Assembly (NCBI GenBank): GCA_035259205.1
Contig: DATFWO010000020.1
Location: 1 to 15,439 of the forward strand
DNA from: SG8-41 sp035259205
Lineage (GTDB): Bacteria > Pseudomonadota > Gammaproteobacteria > Burkholderiales > SG8-41
Direction of reading: 5' to 3'
DNA length: 15,439 nucleotides
A program made the translations under genes and the position numbers. The notes below the pieces were generated by a model. The model searched no databases, had not been told where the DNA came from, and saw nothing but the letters and a program-made list of their open reading frames with translations. Positions 6,681 through 14,343 of this stretch are shown here, piece by piece; within the stretch, counting starts at the first letter, position 1, and each line of letters begins with the position of its first letter.

Positions 6681-8408
6681 ATGGTAAAGCTGGAATTCCA
6701 CGACCCGTCCGGTGCGCTCGAGATAACGCAGCCGCACGCCGCGCGGCTGGCCTCGCTCAAGGGCAAGCGCATCGGGTTCGTCAGCAACGAGCAGTGGCAG
6801 GCCTATCGCATGCTGCCGATGGTAAAGGAAATGCTCGAGGCGGACTTCCCGGACATCACCGTGCTGCCGATCGACGCCTACCCACAGGGCAACGCCCTGA
6901 TCGGCGAAGAAGATACCGCGCGGCAGGTGCAGATGAGCGGCGTCGACGCCGTCATCGTCGGCAACGCGGCTTGAGGGGCCTGCGCCACAGCATGCGGCCG
7001 TGCAGCCGCTAGAATTGAAACGCTCGGCATTCCGACGGTCACGATCACGCGGTCGGATTTCGTCGGCGTCATGAAGAACGCCGTGTCCGGGATCGGCCTG
7101 GCGCCGGACGCGGCAATGGTCACGTTCCCGGTCAACATGTTCCTTCCCGGCAGCGACATCAACCCGGTCAGGGAACGCATACGCGAGATCTACAACGGCC
7201 TCACGCTTTGGAAGTCGGAATTCGCGCAGGCGTCGGGCGCGGCGAAGATGATCACGGTCGAGGCCCCCACCTACGAGCAGGCACTCGACAAGGCGAACAA
7301 CCTGTACCTCACCAGCCTGTGGGGCGACGGTCTGCCGCTGCGGCCGGCGACGAAGGAGCGCGTGGACTGGGTACTCCAGGGCTCGACGCTGCCGCGAACG
7401 CACGTTTTGGGTAAATTCCCCCCGCGCGGCGGCATCACCACGGTGGAGACCTGCGCCATTGCGCTCGCGATGGCGGGCGGGCGACCCGAGTACCTCCCGG
7501 TGCTCCTCGCCGCGGTGGAAGCGTGCCTGGCCGCCGAGGGTTTTGACCAGCTGCAAGCCACGTCGGGCGGACCCTTTCCGGCCGTGATCGTCAACGGGCC
7601 GATCGCCAAGCAGATTCGTCTCAACTCTGGCTTCGGCCTGCTCGGGCCAGATCCGCAGCGTCCCGCCGGCGCCAGCATCGGGCGCGCGCTGCGCCTCATC
7701 CAGCAAAACGTCGGTGGTGCCCTGCCCGGCGTCGGCACCATGGCGATCTTCGGGGCGATGCGCTACACCAACGCGGTATTCGCCGAGGACGAGGACAACC
7801 TGCCGCCGGGCTGGCAGCCGCACGCCACCCAGCGCCACGGCTACGCGCCGGGGACGAACTCGGTGTCGGTCGTCTTCGCGAGCGGCGTGAGCAACGTGCG
7901 CCGCCGCGGCGCCAAGAAGGAGACGCCCGAGGAAGACGCGTTGAACGGCATGTGGCGCATGGCCGACTTCATGCGCACCCCCAACCTCGCGGTGCTCCAC
8001 GGTTGGGAGAAGGGCACGCCCGGCATCATGATGATCGCGCCCATCGTCGCGAAGCAGATGGCGAAGATCGGCTGGACCCAGCAGTCGATACGCGAGTTTC
8101 TCTGGGAGAACTCGAAGATCCCGATGGCCCAGCTGCGCCGCGCCGGCGCGCCGGCATGGTTCGAGATCGACACCAACCCCAAGGTCCGGGAAAGCATCGC
8201 GCTGGATCCGTGGCCGATCTGCATGAAGCCCGACAACATCGTGCTCGTGGTCGCGGGCGGCGGTCATCCGACGCACAGCTACTGGCTGCAGGCACACTCC
8301 TCTCCCACCGTCCCAGGACGCGTGATCCGCGTGCCCGAGACGTTCGAGAGGCTACTCGCCGATGCGGACCGGGACCTCGGCTGCGGCGACGATGTCTGCC
8401 GCATCTGA
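6681..8408 (+). CDS. UGSC-like selenoprotein (Sec98 encoded by in-frame TGA), 575 aa
   Basis: The ATG at 6681 has AGGAG at 6670-6674. The frame runs to a TGA at 6972-6974 and continues open, in the same frame, to the stop at 8406-8408. Around the TGA the product reads VGNAA-U-GAC-ATACG, a Sec-Gly-Ala-Cys motif after a hydrophobic strand (VDAVIVG) and before an ELGIPTV-like strand (RIETLGIPTVTI). This is the layout I recall for the UGSC-motif seleno-family, with Ser replaced by Ala. A SECIS-like hairpin follows. Residues from about 170 on form a second, roughly 400-residue domain of unknown function, and the chain ends C568-G-D-D-V-C573. A redox role at Sec98/Cys101 is inference. Read without Sec insertion, the gene would split into a 97-aa and a 445-aa (ATG 7071) product. 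The alternative is a pseudogene with one nonsense change; the unbroken downstream frame, the motif and the hairpin argue against it. It is probably co-transcribed with the two genes downstream. Confidence 0.82.
6972..6974 (+). other. Probable selenocysteine codon (TGA, residue 98)
   Basis: The in-frame TGA is flanked by coding sequence in the same frame, and two codons after it comes a Cys codon (U-G-A-C). Such Sec/Cys spacing is typical of redox selenoproteins. Confidence 0.78.
6975..7009 (+). promoter_or_regulatory. Candidate bacterial SECIS element
   Basis: A perfect five-pair GC stem, GCGGC (6994-6998) with GCCGC (7005-7009), closes a six-base loop, CGTGCA (6999-7004). The loop begins 24 bases after the TGA and its second base is G. 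Both fit the accepted bacterial rules (loop roughly 16-37 bases after UGA, G in the first two loop bases). A competing fold, GCATG/CGTGC with loop CGGC (6990-7003), also puts G second in the loop. It would be bound by SelB (family knowledge). Confidence 0.6.
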
Positions 8409-8425
8409 GAACGGTGACCGATGCC

Positions 8426-8629
8426 ATGAAAACCGTTTTCTGGCTGATCCTGACCGCGACCCTCGTCGCATGCGCGACGGAAAACCTCTACGAGGGGTTC
8501 AAGGCGCGCGAGGCAATGAGAGAACCGGCTCCTCAGCACGGCGCCGCGTCCAGGTTACCGGCATACCGCGACTACGAGGCGGAACGAAACAGGCTCCTCG
8601 ATCCGAATCGACGCGCGAGCAGTGAGTAG
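8426..8629 (+). CDS. Small lipoprotein, 67 aa, unknown function
   Basis: The ATG at 8426, preceded by GGTGA at 8413-8417, gives a short protein with a lipoprotein signal: KTVFWLILTATLVAC, where C16 follows an L-V-A lipobox. The mature part is about 50 residues, charged and probably helical (ENLYEGFKAREAMREP, then YRDYEAERNRLLDPNRR). It would be anchored in the envelope by the acylated Cys. It starts 17 bases after the selenoprotein stop and overlaps the start of the binding-protein gene by 8 bases, so the three are likely one transcript. I do not recognise a named family. Similar short lipoproteins are common in betaproteobacteria (memory), and the role is unknown. Confidence 0.78.
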   Translation: MKTVFWLILTATLVACATENLYEGFKAREAMREPAPQHGAASRLPAYRDYEAERNRLLDPNRRASSE

Positions 8630-9380
8630 CGGCTGGAGCGTCGTTGCTGCATTGTCCACGGCGTTCATGATGGCCGGGCCCGTCGCGCGAGCAGGCGAAA
8701 TCCGCGTGCTGAGCCCCAGCGCGATGCATTCCTCGCTGGACGCGCTCGCCGAATCGTACCGCGGCCAGAGCGGCGACGAAGTCAAGCTCGCCTTCGAGAC
8801 CGCGCCGGCACTGGCGAAGAAGCTTGCCGCCGGCGCGGTTGCGGATGTCATCATCGCGCCGCCGGCCACCATGGACAGCATCGTCAAGATGGGAAAAGCA
8901 GATCCAGCGGGGCGTTTCGATCTGGGGCGCGTCGGGGTGGGGGTTGTGGTGCGTGCGAACGCCCCGGTCCCGGATATCTCGAGCACCGAAGCGCTCAAGC
9001 GCGCCGTCCTGGACGCGGATTCAGTCGTCTACAATCGCGCCTCGAGCGGTCTCTACGTCGAGCGGCTCATGGAAAAGCTGGGGCTTGCCGAGAAAATCAG
9101 GGACAAGACCTTGCGCCATCACGACGCGCAAGAGGAGTTCACGCACCTGCTGAACGGCAAGGGACGCGAGATCGGCTTCGGCGGCCTGACCGAAATCGCG
9201 CGCTGGCGCGACAAGGGCTTGCGCCTGGTGGGCCCGCTCCCGGAGAACATACAGAACTACACAGTCTACGCGGTGGCCCTCGCCTTCGATCCGCCGAACC
9301 CGCGGGGCGCTCAGGCGCTGCTCAGGTTTCTCGCCAGCCCCGCGGCAAAGGCGGTGTTGAAGGCGAACGGCGTCGATTGA
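8622..9380 (+). CDS. ModA-like periplasmic substrate-binding protein (orphan)
   Basis: Resembles the periplasmic molybdate-binding family (SBP_bac_11 type) in overall layout. The signal peptide ends about VARA-GE (residues 1-24). A first beta strand, IRVLSPSAMHSSLDALAESY, follows, then GDEVKLAFETAPALAKKLAAGAVADVIIAPP in the position of the ModA anion-binding loops, a central RASSGLYVERLMEKLGL hinge, and a C-terminal AQALLRFLASPAAKAVLKANGVD helix. The canonical ModA anion-binding Ser pattern is not clear (T/A in FETAPALA), so the ligand may not be molybdate. No ModB or ModC transporter genes are in the window. The GTG start at 8622 is chosen because it gives a full signal peptide; the later ATGs at 8667 would remove its hydrophobic core. 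It overlaps the lipoprotein stop by 8 bases, suggesting coupled translation. Confidence 0.83.
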   Translation: MSSGWSVVAALSTAFMMAGPVARAGEIRVLSPSAMHSSLDALAESYRGQSGDEVKLAFETAPALAKKLAAGAVADVIIAPPATMDSIVKMGKADPAGRFDLGRVGVGVVVRANAPVPDISSTEALKRAVLDADSVVYNRASSGLYVERLMEKLGLAEKIRDKTLRHHDAQEEFTHLLNGKGREIGFGGLTEIARWRDKGLRLVGPLPENIQNYTVYAVALAFDPPNPRGAQALLRFLASPAAKAVLKANGVD

Positions 9381-9501
9381 CGTTTCTATCCCGGCATACC
9401 GCGCCGGCTCGGCCCAGGCGACTATCTGCACGGAACTGCACCCGAAGTTCCGATGCCTAAGCTCATGACTCGCCCGCGGGTCTCACTCGGGAGCGACCGA
9501 T

Positions 9502-9783
9502 ATGAGAAGCCTGTTCACAGCGGTGATGGCGTTCCTGTGGTCCTTGCTTGGCGCCTGCGCGACCACGCAGTCCGAAGGTACACCGTACTCATCGCCCCGC
9601 TACGCGCCGGGCCAGTACGCGCCTCAGCCCGCCGCTCCTGCCCAGGACGCTCCCAAGGACGGGAAGCGCGGCAACACACCACCGGGGCAGGACCGCACCG
9701 GTGCCGGACCTGCCGAGGGCGCGATACTTGATCCGAGCGGCGCCGCTACCAAACAGCCCGTTCTGCGCGAGCAGAAGCAATGA
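9502..9783 (+). CDS. Pro/Ala-rich small lipoprotein, 93 aa, unknown function
   Basis: The ATG at 9502 has GGGAG at 9489-9493. The protein begins with a lipoprotein signal (FTAVMAFLWSLLGAC, Cys19 after L-G-A). The rest is low complexity: Tyr/Pro/Gln/Ala repeats (YSSPRYAPGQYAPQPAAPAQ), then Gly/Lys-rich sequence ending KQPVLREQKQ. It is probably a disordered, membrane-tethered envelope protein. It lies 121 bases after the binding-protein gene and 277 before the CHAT gene, so it could be the tail of the first cluster or stand alone. I recognise no family. Confidence 0.7.
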   Translation: MRSLFTAVMAFLWSLLGACATTQSEGTPYSSPRYAPGQYAPQPAAPAQDAPKDGKRGNTPPGQDRTGAGPAEGAILDPSGAATKQPVLREQKQ

Positions 9784-9915
9784 AACCGCCGTACCGCGCA
9801 TAGCGGCTGGCATCCGAAACAGGATAGTGGCACCTGGCGTGGGCACGCGCACGACTGCGACCGTGGCCGCCCTGGGAATGCCGGCCGTCACCGAGCCCTG
9901 ACTTTCGGCTGTCAT

Positions 9916-9937
9916 GAGGTCGGCCGCGAGCGACCTC
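9916..9937. promoter_or_regulatory. Perfect 7-bp dyad upstream of the CHAT operon promoter
   Basis: GAGGTCG (9916-9922) and CGACCTC (9931-9937) are perfect inverted repeats separated by 8 bases, ending 18 bases before the -35 hexamer. This is a fitting position for an activator or repressor dimer. It does not resemble the CRP consensus. Confidence 0.4.
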
Positions 9938-9955
9938 GGCAGGCCATGTCTTGTC

Positions 9956-9984
9956 TTGACAGTGGCGGGAGCGCTCAGGATAAT
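9956..9984 (+). promoter_or_regulatory. Near-consensus sigma70 promoter of the CHAT operon
   Basis: TTGACA (9956-9961), a 17-base spacer and GATAAT (9979-9984) form a sigma70 promoter with only one mismatch to consensus. The spacer contains the perfect 8-bp palindrome GAGCGCTC (9969-9976), a possible repressor site. Transcription would start near 9991, leaving a leader of about 70 bases with a dyad GAAGTC-CGC-GACTTC at 10004-10018. The leader supports a translation start at 10040 or 10061, not further upstream. Confidence 0.75.
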
Positions 9985-10042
9985 TTTTCCACCACCCCTG
10001 GACGAAGTCCGCGACTTCCGCCGTGATCTCTCCGCGGGGATG

Positions 10043-10050
10043 AGGAGGGA
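10043..10050 (+). promoter_or_regulatory. Strong Shine-Dalgarno (AGGAGGGA) setting the CHAT start
   Basis: AGGAGGGA lies 10 bases before the ATG at 10061. It falls inside the codons that would follow an alternative ATG at 10040, so 10061 is preferred. Confidence 0.65.
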
Positions 10051-10060
10051 GCCAGAGGGC

Positions 10061-12367
10061 ATGTTTTCCGATCGCTGTGGGCCGCCTTGGCGGCTGTGGC
10101 TCTTCGCTTTACTCCTCCTGGTTCAGCACTGCGCATTCGCGCTGGAGCGCGCTTCCCCGGCGCAACATCTCGACGCCGGCCTGCAGGCGTTTCAGCGCGG
10201 CGCATTGGAAGAAGCCGTTGTCAGCTGGACGGATGCGGCACGCTCGGCGCAGTCGGCGGGCAACGTCGCCGAACAGATCACCGCTCTGGAATATCTCGCC
10301 CAGGCGTACACCTCCCTGGGCCTCTACGGTCAGGCGATCCAGACACTGGCCGGGGCCTTGAAGATAGCCGAGGCGACTCCCGACGTCGCGCGGACCACGT
10401 CCCTGCTGGCAGCGCTCGGCAATGCCCACATCGCAGTCGGCCCGCCAGAGGCCGCCGAAGCGTATCTCCAGCGCAGCATCGATCTCGCCAGGCGCAGCGA
10501 GGACGCCGCGCGCACGGCCACGGGCCTCAATGCCCTCGGCAATCTTCATGCCGGCCAGCGTAAGTACGAGGAAGCGATAGCGGCCTACCGGGAAAGCGCG
10601 GCCCTTGCACAGGGAGCGGGGCTGCGCGTGCTGGCAGCGCGCGGGCTCGCCAATGCCGCGAGCGCACTGCGTCAACACGGCAAGCCGCGCGAGGCCGACG
10701 CTTCCCTGCAGGCGGCTTTGGCGGAAATCCGCCAGGCACAGCCGTCGCACGAGGCGGTGTACACGTGGATACAGATCGCCCTCGCCTGCCGCGACCTGCG
10801 TGCCACGCTCGCCGACGCCGCCGACCGACTCCTGCGCCAGGCCTCGGATGCACTGAATGAGGCCGGCGCAATGGCCGAGCGGATCGGTGACGTGCGCGGC
10901 ACCTCGTACGCTTTGGGACATCTGGGAGCCCTCTACGAGGACGAGCGTCGATACGATGAGGCCCTCGAACTGACGCGCAAGGCTGTCTTCGCCGCACAGC
11001 TCGTAAACGCGCCGGAATCCCTTTACCGCTGGCAGTGGCAGGCTGCGCGCCTGCTCAAGCGCCGCGCTGCCATGGACGAGGCTATTGCCGCATACCGTCG
11101 CGCGGTGCACACGCTGCAATCGATCCGCGCGGAGTTCTCGACCAGCTACGGCGCTCCGGCGTCATCGTTCCGCGACACGGTGGGGCGCCTTTATTTCGAG
11201 CTGGTGGACCTGCTCCTGCAACGCAGCGCCGCCCTGACGGATCCCGACCAGGTGACTTTGCACCTGGTGGAGGCGCGGGACACCGTCGAGCTGTTCAAGA
11301 TCGCCGAGTTGCGGGACTACTTCCGGGACGAATGCGTGGAGACGGCGCTGGCGAAAAGCACGAAGCTCGACGTCGTTTCCCCGACTGCGGCGGTGATCTA
11401 TCCGATTCTGCTTCCGGATCGCACCGAGCTGCTGGTGAGCCTGCCCACGGGATTGAAGCGGTTTTCGCTGCCGGTGACCGCGGACGCTCTGACCCTTGAA
11501 ACGCGGCAACTCCGGCTTGCGCTGGAAAAGCGCACCACGCGCGAATTCCTCCCGCGAGCCCAGCAGCTCTATCGGTGGCTGGTAGGGCCCCTTGAATCCG
11601 ATCTGGCTGCGCTGAAGATCGATACCCTGATCTTCGTTCCGGACGGCCCGCTCCGTACGATTTCCATGGCAGCACTGCACGACGGCCGCCGCTTCCTGGT
11701 GGAGAAATACGCGTTGGGAGTCACTCCAGGTCTGAATCTCAGCGATCCCCGGCCGATAGGCCGGGAACGGCTCAAGGTGCTGGCCCTCGGCGTCACAGAA
11801 CCGGTCCAGGGTTTCCCCCCGTTGCCCAGCGTAGCAACCGAGCTCGACGCGCTGCGCACTCTCTTTGGCAGCACCACGCTCCTCAATGACGCCTTCAGCG
11901 TCCCGGCGCTGGAGCGACAGTTGAAAGAGCAGCCATACACCGTCCTGCACATCGCTTCCCATGGCGAGTTCGGCAGCGATGTAAAGAACACTTTCGTTCT
12001 CGCGTTCAACGACAAGCTGACGATGGATCGCCTGGACCAGGTCGTCGGGCTGTTGAAGTTCCGCAGCGAGCCGCTCGAATTGCTGACGCTCAGCGCGTGC
12101 GACACGGCGGCCGGCGACGACCGCGCGGCGCTGGGACTAGCCGGCGTGGCTATCAAGGCGGGCGCGCGCAGCGCCCTCGCCACTCTGTGGAACGTCAACG
12201 ACGTGGTGTCGTCGCAACTCGTGGCGGAGTTCTACCGGGAACTGAAGGATCCGGCGGTCTCGAGGGCCGCGGCTTTGCGGCGCGCCCAGATGAAGGTGCT
12301 CGCTGATCCGCGCTACGATCATCCGGGATTCTGGTCGCCGTTCCTGTTGATCAACAACTGGCTGTAG
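10061..12367 (+). CDS. Secreted TPR-CHAT domain protein (predicted cysteine protease)
   Basis: A 768-aa protein with a signal peptide (LWLFALLLLVQHCAFA, cleavage near residue 27), so it probably acts in the periplasm. About eight tetratricopeptide repeats follow (residues 35-360), for example GNLHAGQRKYEEAIAAYRESAAL and GALYEDERRYDEALELTRKAV. The C-terminal CHAT domain (about 480-768) is of the caspase-like clan. Its expected catalytic pair is present: His634 in HIASHGEF and Cys680 in LSACDTAAG, followed by GLAGVAIKAGARSALATLWNV. It ends in the usual PFLLINNW. CHAT proteins include HetF of cyanobacteria and the protease of Craspase; the target here is unknown. An in-frame ATG at 9914 exists, but it lies upstream of the promoter and would bury the signal peptide. 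It is first in an operon with the cyclase (8-base gap) and the DUF928 gene. Confidence 0.9.
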   Translation: MFSDRCGPPWRLWLFALLLLVQHCAFALERASPAQHLDAGLQAFQRGALEEAVVSWTDAARSAQSAGNVAEQITALEYLAQAYTSLGLYGQAIQTLAGALKIAEATPDVARTTSLLAALGNAHIAVGPPEAAEAYLQRSIDLARRSEDAARTATGLNALGNLHAGQRKYEEAIAAYRESAALAQGAGLRVLAARGLANAASALRQHGKPREADASLQAALAEIRQAQPSHEAVYTWIQIALACRDLRATLADAADRLLRQASDALNEAGAMAERIGDVRGTSYALGHLGALYEDERRYDEALELTRKAVFAAQLVNAPESLYRWQWQAARLLKRRAAMDEAIAAYRRAVHTLQSIRAEFSTSYGAPASSFRDTVGRLYFELVDLLLQRSAALTDPDQVTLHLVEARDTVELFKIAELRDYFRDECVETALAKSTKLDVVSPTAAVIYPILLPDRTELLVSLPTGLKRFSLPVTADALTLETRQLRLALEKRTTREFLPRAQQLYRWLVGPLESDLAALKIDTLIFVPDGPLRTISMAALHDGRRFLVEKYALGVTPGLNLSDPRPIGRERLKVLALGVTEPVQGFPPLPSVATELDALRTLFGSTTLLNDAFSVPALERQLKEQPYTVLHIASHGEFGSDVKNTFVLAFNDKLTMDRLDQVVGLLKFRSEPLELLTLSACDTAAGDDRAALGLAGVAIKAGARSALATLWNVNDVVSSQLVAEFYRELKDPAVSRAAALRRAQMKVLADPRYDHPGFWSPFLLINNWL

Positions 12368-12375
12368 CCCTTCGG

Positions 12376-14343
12376 GTGTCTGTTGCGCCGCTGCAGAAGC
12401 TCGCCCGCTCTCCGCTGGCCGCCTGCGCGCTTGCCGCCCTTCTGGTTTGCATCGGCGTTCTGGGAATGCGCGCCCTGGGCGCCCTCGAATCCGCCGAGCT
12501 TGCGGCCTACGACTGGTTCCTGAGGCTGCGACCCGACGCGCACCCCGCCGACCCCAGGATCGTGTTCGTCACCATCACGGAACGCGACATCAACGCCCAG
12601 GGGAGCTGGCCGCTGCCCGACGGGGTGCTGGCGCGCGCGGTCGAAGCGTTGGCGCAGCACCAGCCGCGGGCCATCGGACTGGATATCTATCGCGACGTGC
12701 CGGTGCCGCCGGGGACCGAGCGCCTCCAGAGAGTGCTGGAGCGGGACTCGCGCGTCGTCGGCGTGAGGAAATTCCGCGATGCGGCATCGCACGGTATCGC
12801 GGCCCACCCCGCGTTGCGGGAAGCGAATCGGGTCGGCTTCAACGACATCCTGGTGGACCCCGGGGGCACGGTTCGCCGCGGGTTGCTGTTTCTGGACGAC
12901 GGCTCGACGACCGCGTATGCGTTCGCCCTGCAGCTGGCGCTGCTCTACCTCAAGGCGGAAGGCGTGAGTCCGCGTCCGGACCCCGTGAATCCGAGCTTCC
13001 TGCGCCTGGGACAGACCACGATCCGGCCTCTGGAGCCCAACGACGGGGCGTACGTCGGGGCGGACGCCCGCGGCTACCAGTTCCTGCTGGACTTCCAGGG
13101 AGCGAACGCGCGATTCGCGACCGTTACCCTCGCCGAGCTGCTCTCGGGCGCCGTGGCGCCCGCCGCGATTCGCGACAAGATAGCGGTGATCGGGGTAACG
13201 GCGGAGAGCGTCAAGGACAACTTCTACACGCCGTACAGCCGCGGACTCCAGGCCGAGCAACAATCAGCGGGCGTCGCCATTCACATGCACATCGTGAGCC
13301 AGCTGTTGCGGACTGCTCTCGATGGCGCACGCCCCATGGCGACGCTTCCGCAGCGGGAAAGCGCGGCATGGATATTGATGTGGAGCGCGGCCGGCGGCAT
13401 CCTCGGCTTGATGGTGCGTTCCCCCTGGCGGATCTCGCTGGCGGCCGGCGCGGGCATCGCAGGCCTGGGAGTCGTGGCATTTCTTGCGTTCCTGAGCGGG
13501 TGGTGGATCCCGCTCGCGCCGGCGGCGCTCGCGTGGCTCGCCACCGCGGCGGTCGTCACCGCGTACGTGTCCTACCGCGAGACGGCGCAGCAGGCGGCGC
13601 TGATGCGCCTGTTCTCTTCCAATGTCTCGCGCGAGGTCGCTGAAACGATCTGGCAACAGCGCGACCAGTTCCTGGATGGCGGGCGGCCGCGCTCCGAGGG
13701 CCTTGTCGTGACCGCCTTCTTCACCGACCTTACCGGGTTCACTTCGGTATCCGAGAGGCTGGGTCCCGCCGCGCTCATGGATTGGCTGAACGAGTACATG
13801 GGCGCCATGGCGGGGCACGTCAGCAAGCACGGAGGAGTGATCCGGCAATATGCCGGAGATTCAATCGTGGCGATCTTCGGCGTGCCGGTCGCGCGGCGCA
13901 ACGAGGCCGAGATTGCCCGCGACGCCGTGAACGCAGTGGCCTGCGCGCTCGCCATGGAAACGACCTTGCGCGAGCTCAACCGGCGCTGGGCGGCGGAGAG
14001 CCGCCCCATCACCGGCATGCGCGTGGGAGTATTTACGGGCGCAGCGGTGGCCGGCACCCTGGGCAGCGCCGAGCGGTCGGAGTACGTCGTGGTCGGCGAC
14101 ACGATTAACACTGCTTCGCGGCTGGAGAGCTTCGACAAGAGCCTGTTCCCGCCCGATCCGGCCGACCACCCGAGCCGAATTCTGATCGGGGAAACCACGT
14201 GGAAACGCCTGGACAACCGTTTCGCCACGGAACGGGTAGGCGACGTAAGATTGCAGGGGAAGGAGCAATCGGTGGCGGTATACCGGGTGCTCGGATGGAT
14301 GCCGGACGCCGCCCCGGCGTCCCGGAAAGGAGAACTGGCATGA
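12376..14343 (+). CDS. CHASE2-sensor class III nucleotide cyclase
   Basis: A membrane receptor of 655 aa: TM1 (about 14-33), periplasmic CHASE2 sensor (about 36-325, starting AAYDWFLRLRPDAHPADPRIV), three TM segments (about 331-348, 353-374 and 376-397), then a cytoplasmic class III cyclase catalytic domain (about 440-640). Metal-binding Asp451 (FFTDLTGFT) and Asp495 (YAGDSIVAIFG) are present, as are transition-state Asn578 and Arg582 (INTASRLES), so it should be active. The two base-selecting positions are unusual: Gln491 where adenylate cyclases have Lys, and Val571 where they have Asp or Thr. Cyclic AMP is therefore not assured. The GTG start at 12376 is 8 bases after the CHAT stop and no good RBS is seen, so translation is probably coupled to CHAT. 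The stop overlaps the DUF928 start (ATGA). Confidence 0.92.
   Translation: MSVAPLQKLARSPLAACALAALLVCIGVLGMRALGALESAELAAYDWFLRLRPDAHPADPRIVFVTITERDINAQGSWPLPDGVLARAVEALAQHQPRAIGLDIYRDVPVPPGTERLQRVLERDSRVVGVRKFRDAASHGIAAHPALREANRVGFNDILVDPGGTVRRGLLFLDDGSTTAYAFALQLALLYLKAEGVSPRPDPVNPSFLRLGQTTIRPLEPNDGAYVGADARGYQFLLDFQGANARFATVTLAELLSGAVAPAAIRDKIAVIGVTAESVKDNFYTPYSRGLQAEQQSAGVAIHMHIVSQLLRTALDGARPMATLPQRESAAWILMWSAAGGILGLMVRSPWRISLAAGAGIAGLGVVAFLAFLSGWWIPLAPAALAWLATAAVVTAYVSYRETAQQAALMRLFSSNVSREVAETIWQQRDQFLDGGRPRSEGLVVTAFFTDLTGFTSVSERLGPAALMDWLNEYMGAMAGHVSKHGGVIRQYAGDSIVAIFGVPVARRNEAEIARDAVNAVACALAMETTLRELNRRWAAESRPITGMRVGVFTGAAVAGTLGSAERSEYVVVGDTINTASRLESFDKSLFPPDPADHPSRILIGETTWKRLDNRFATERVGDVRLQGKEQSVAVYRVLGWMPDAAPASRKGELA

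Noticed and set aside
6972..7070. Frameshift or nonsense-inactivated gene
   Set aside because: The frame is identical on both sides of the TGA, no base is lost, the motif fits a Sec family and a hairpin follows. A pseudogene is kept only as the alternative.
6561..8297. Minus-strand open frame of 578 aa opposite the selenoprotein gene
   Set aside because: This frame offers a TGA-free alternative, but its product has shadow-type composition with no recognisable domain, while the + strand product has coherent strands, motifs and an RBS.
9914..10060. Earlier in-frame start for the CHAT protein
   Set aside because: It lies upstream of the predicted promoter and would bury the signal peptide behind about 50 Arg-rich residues.
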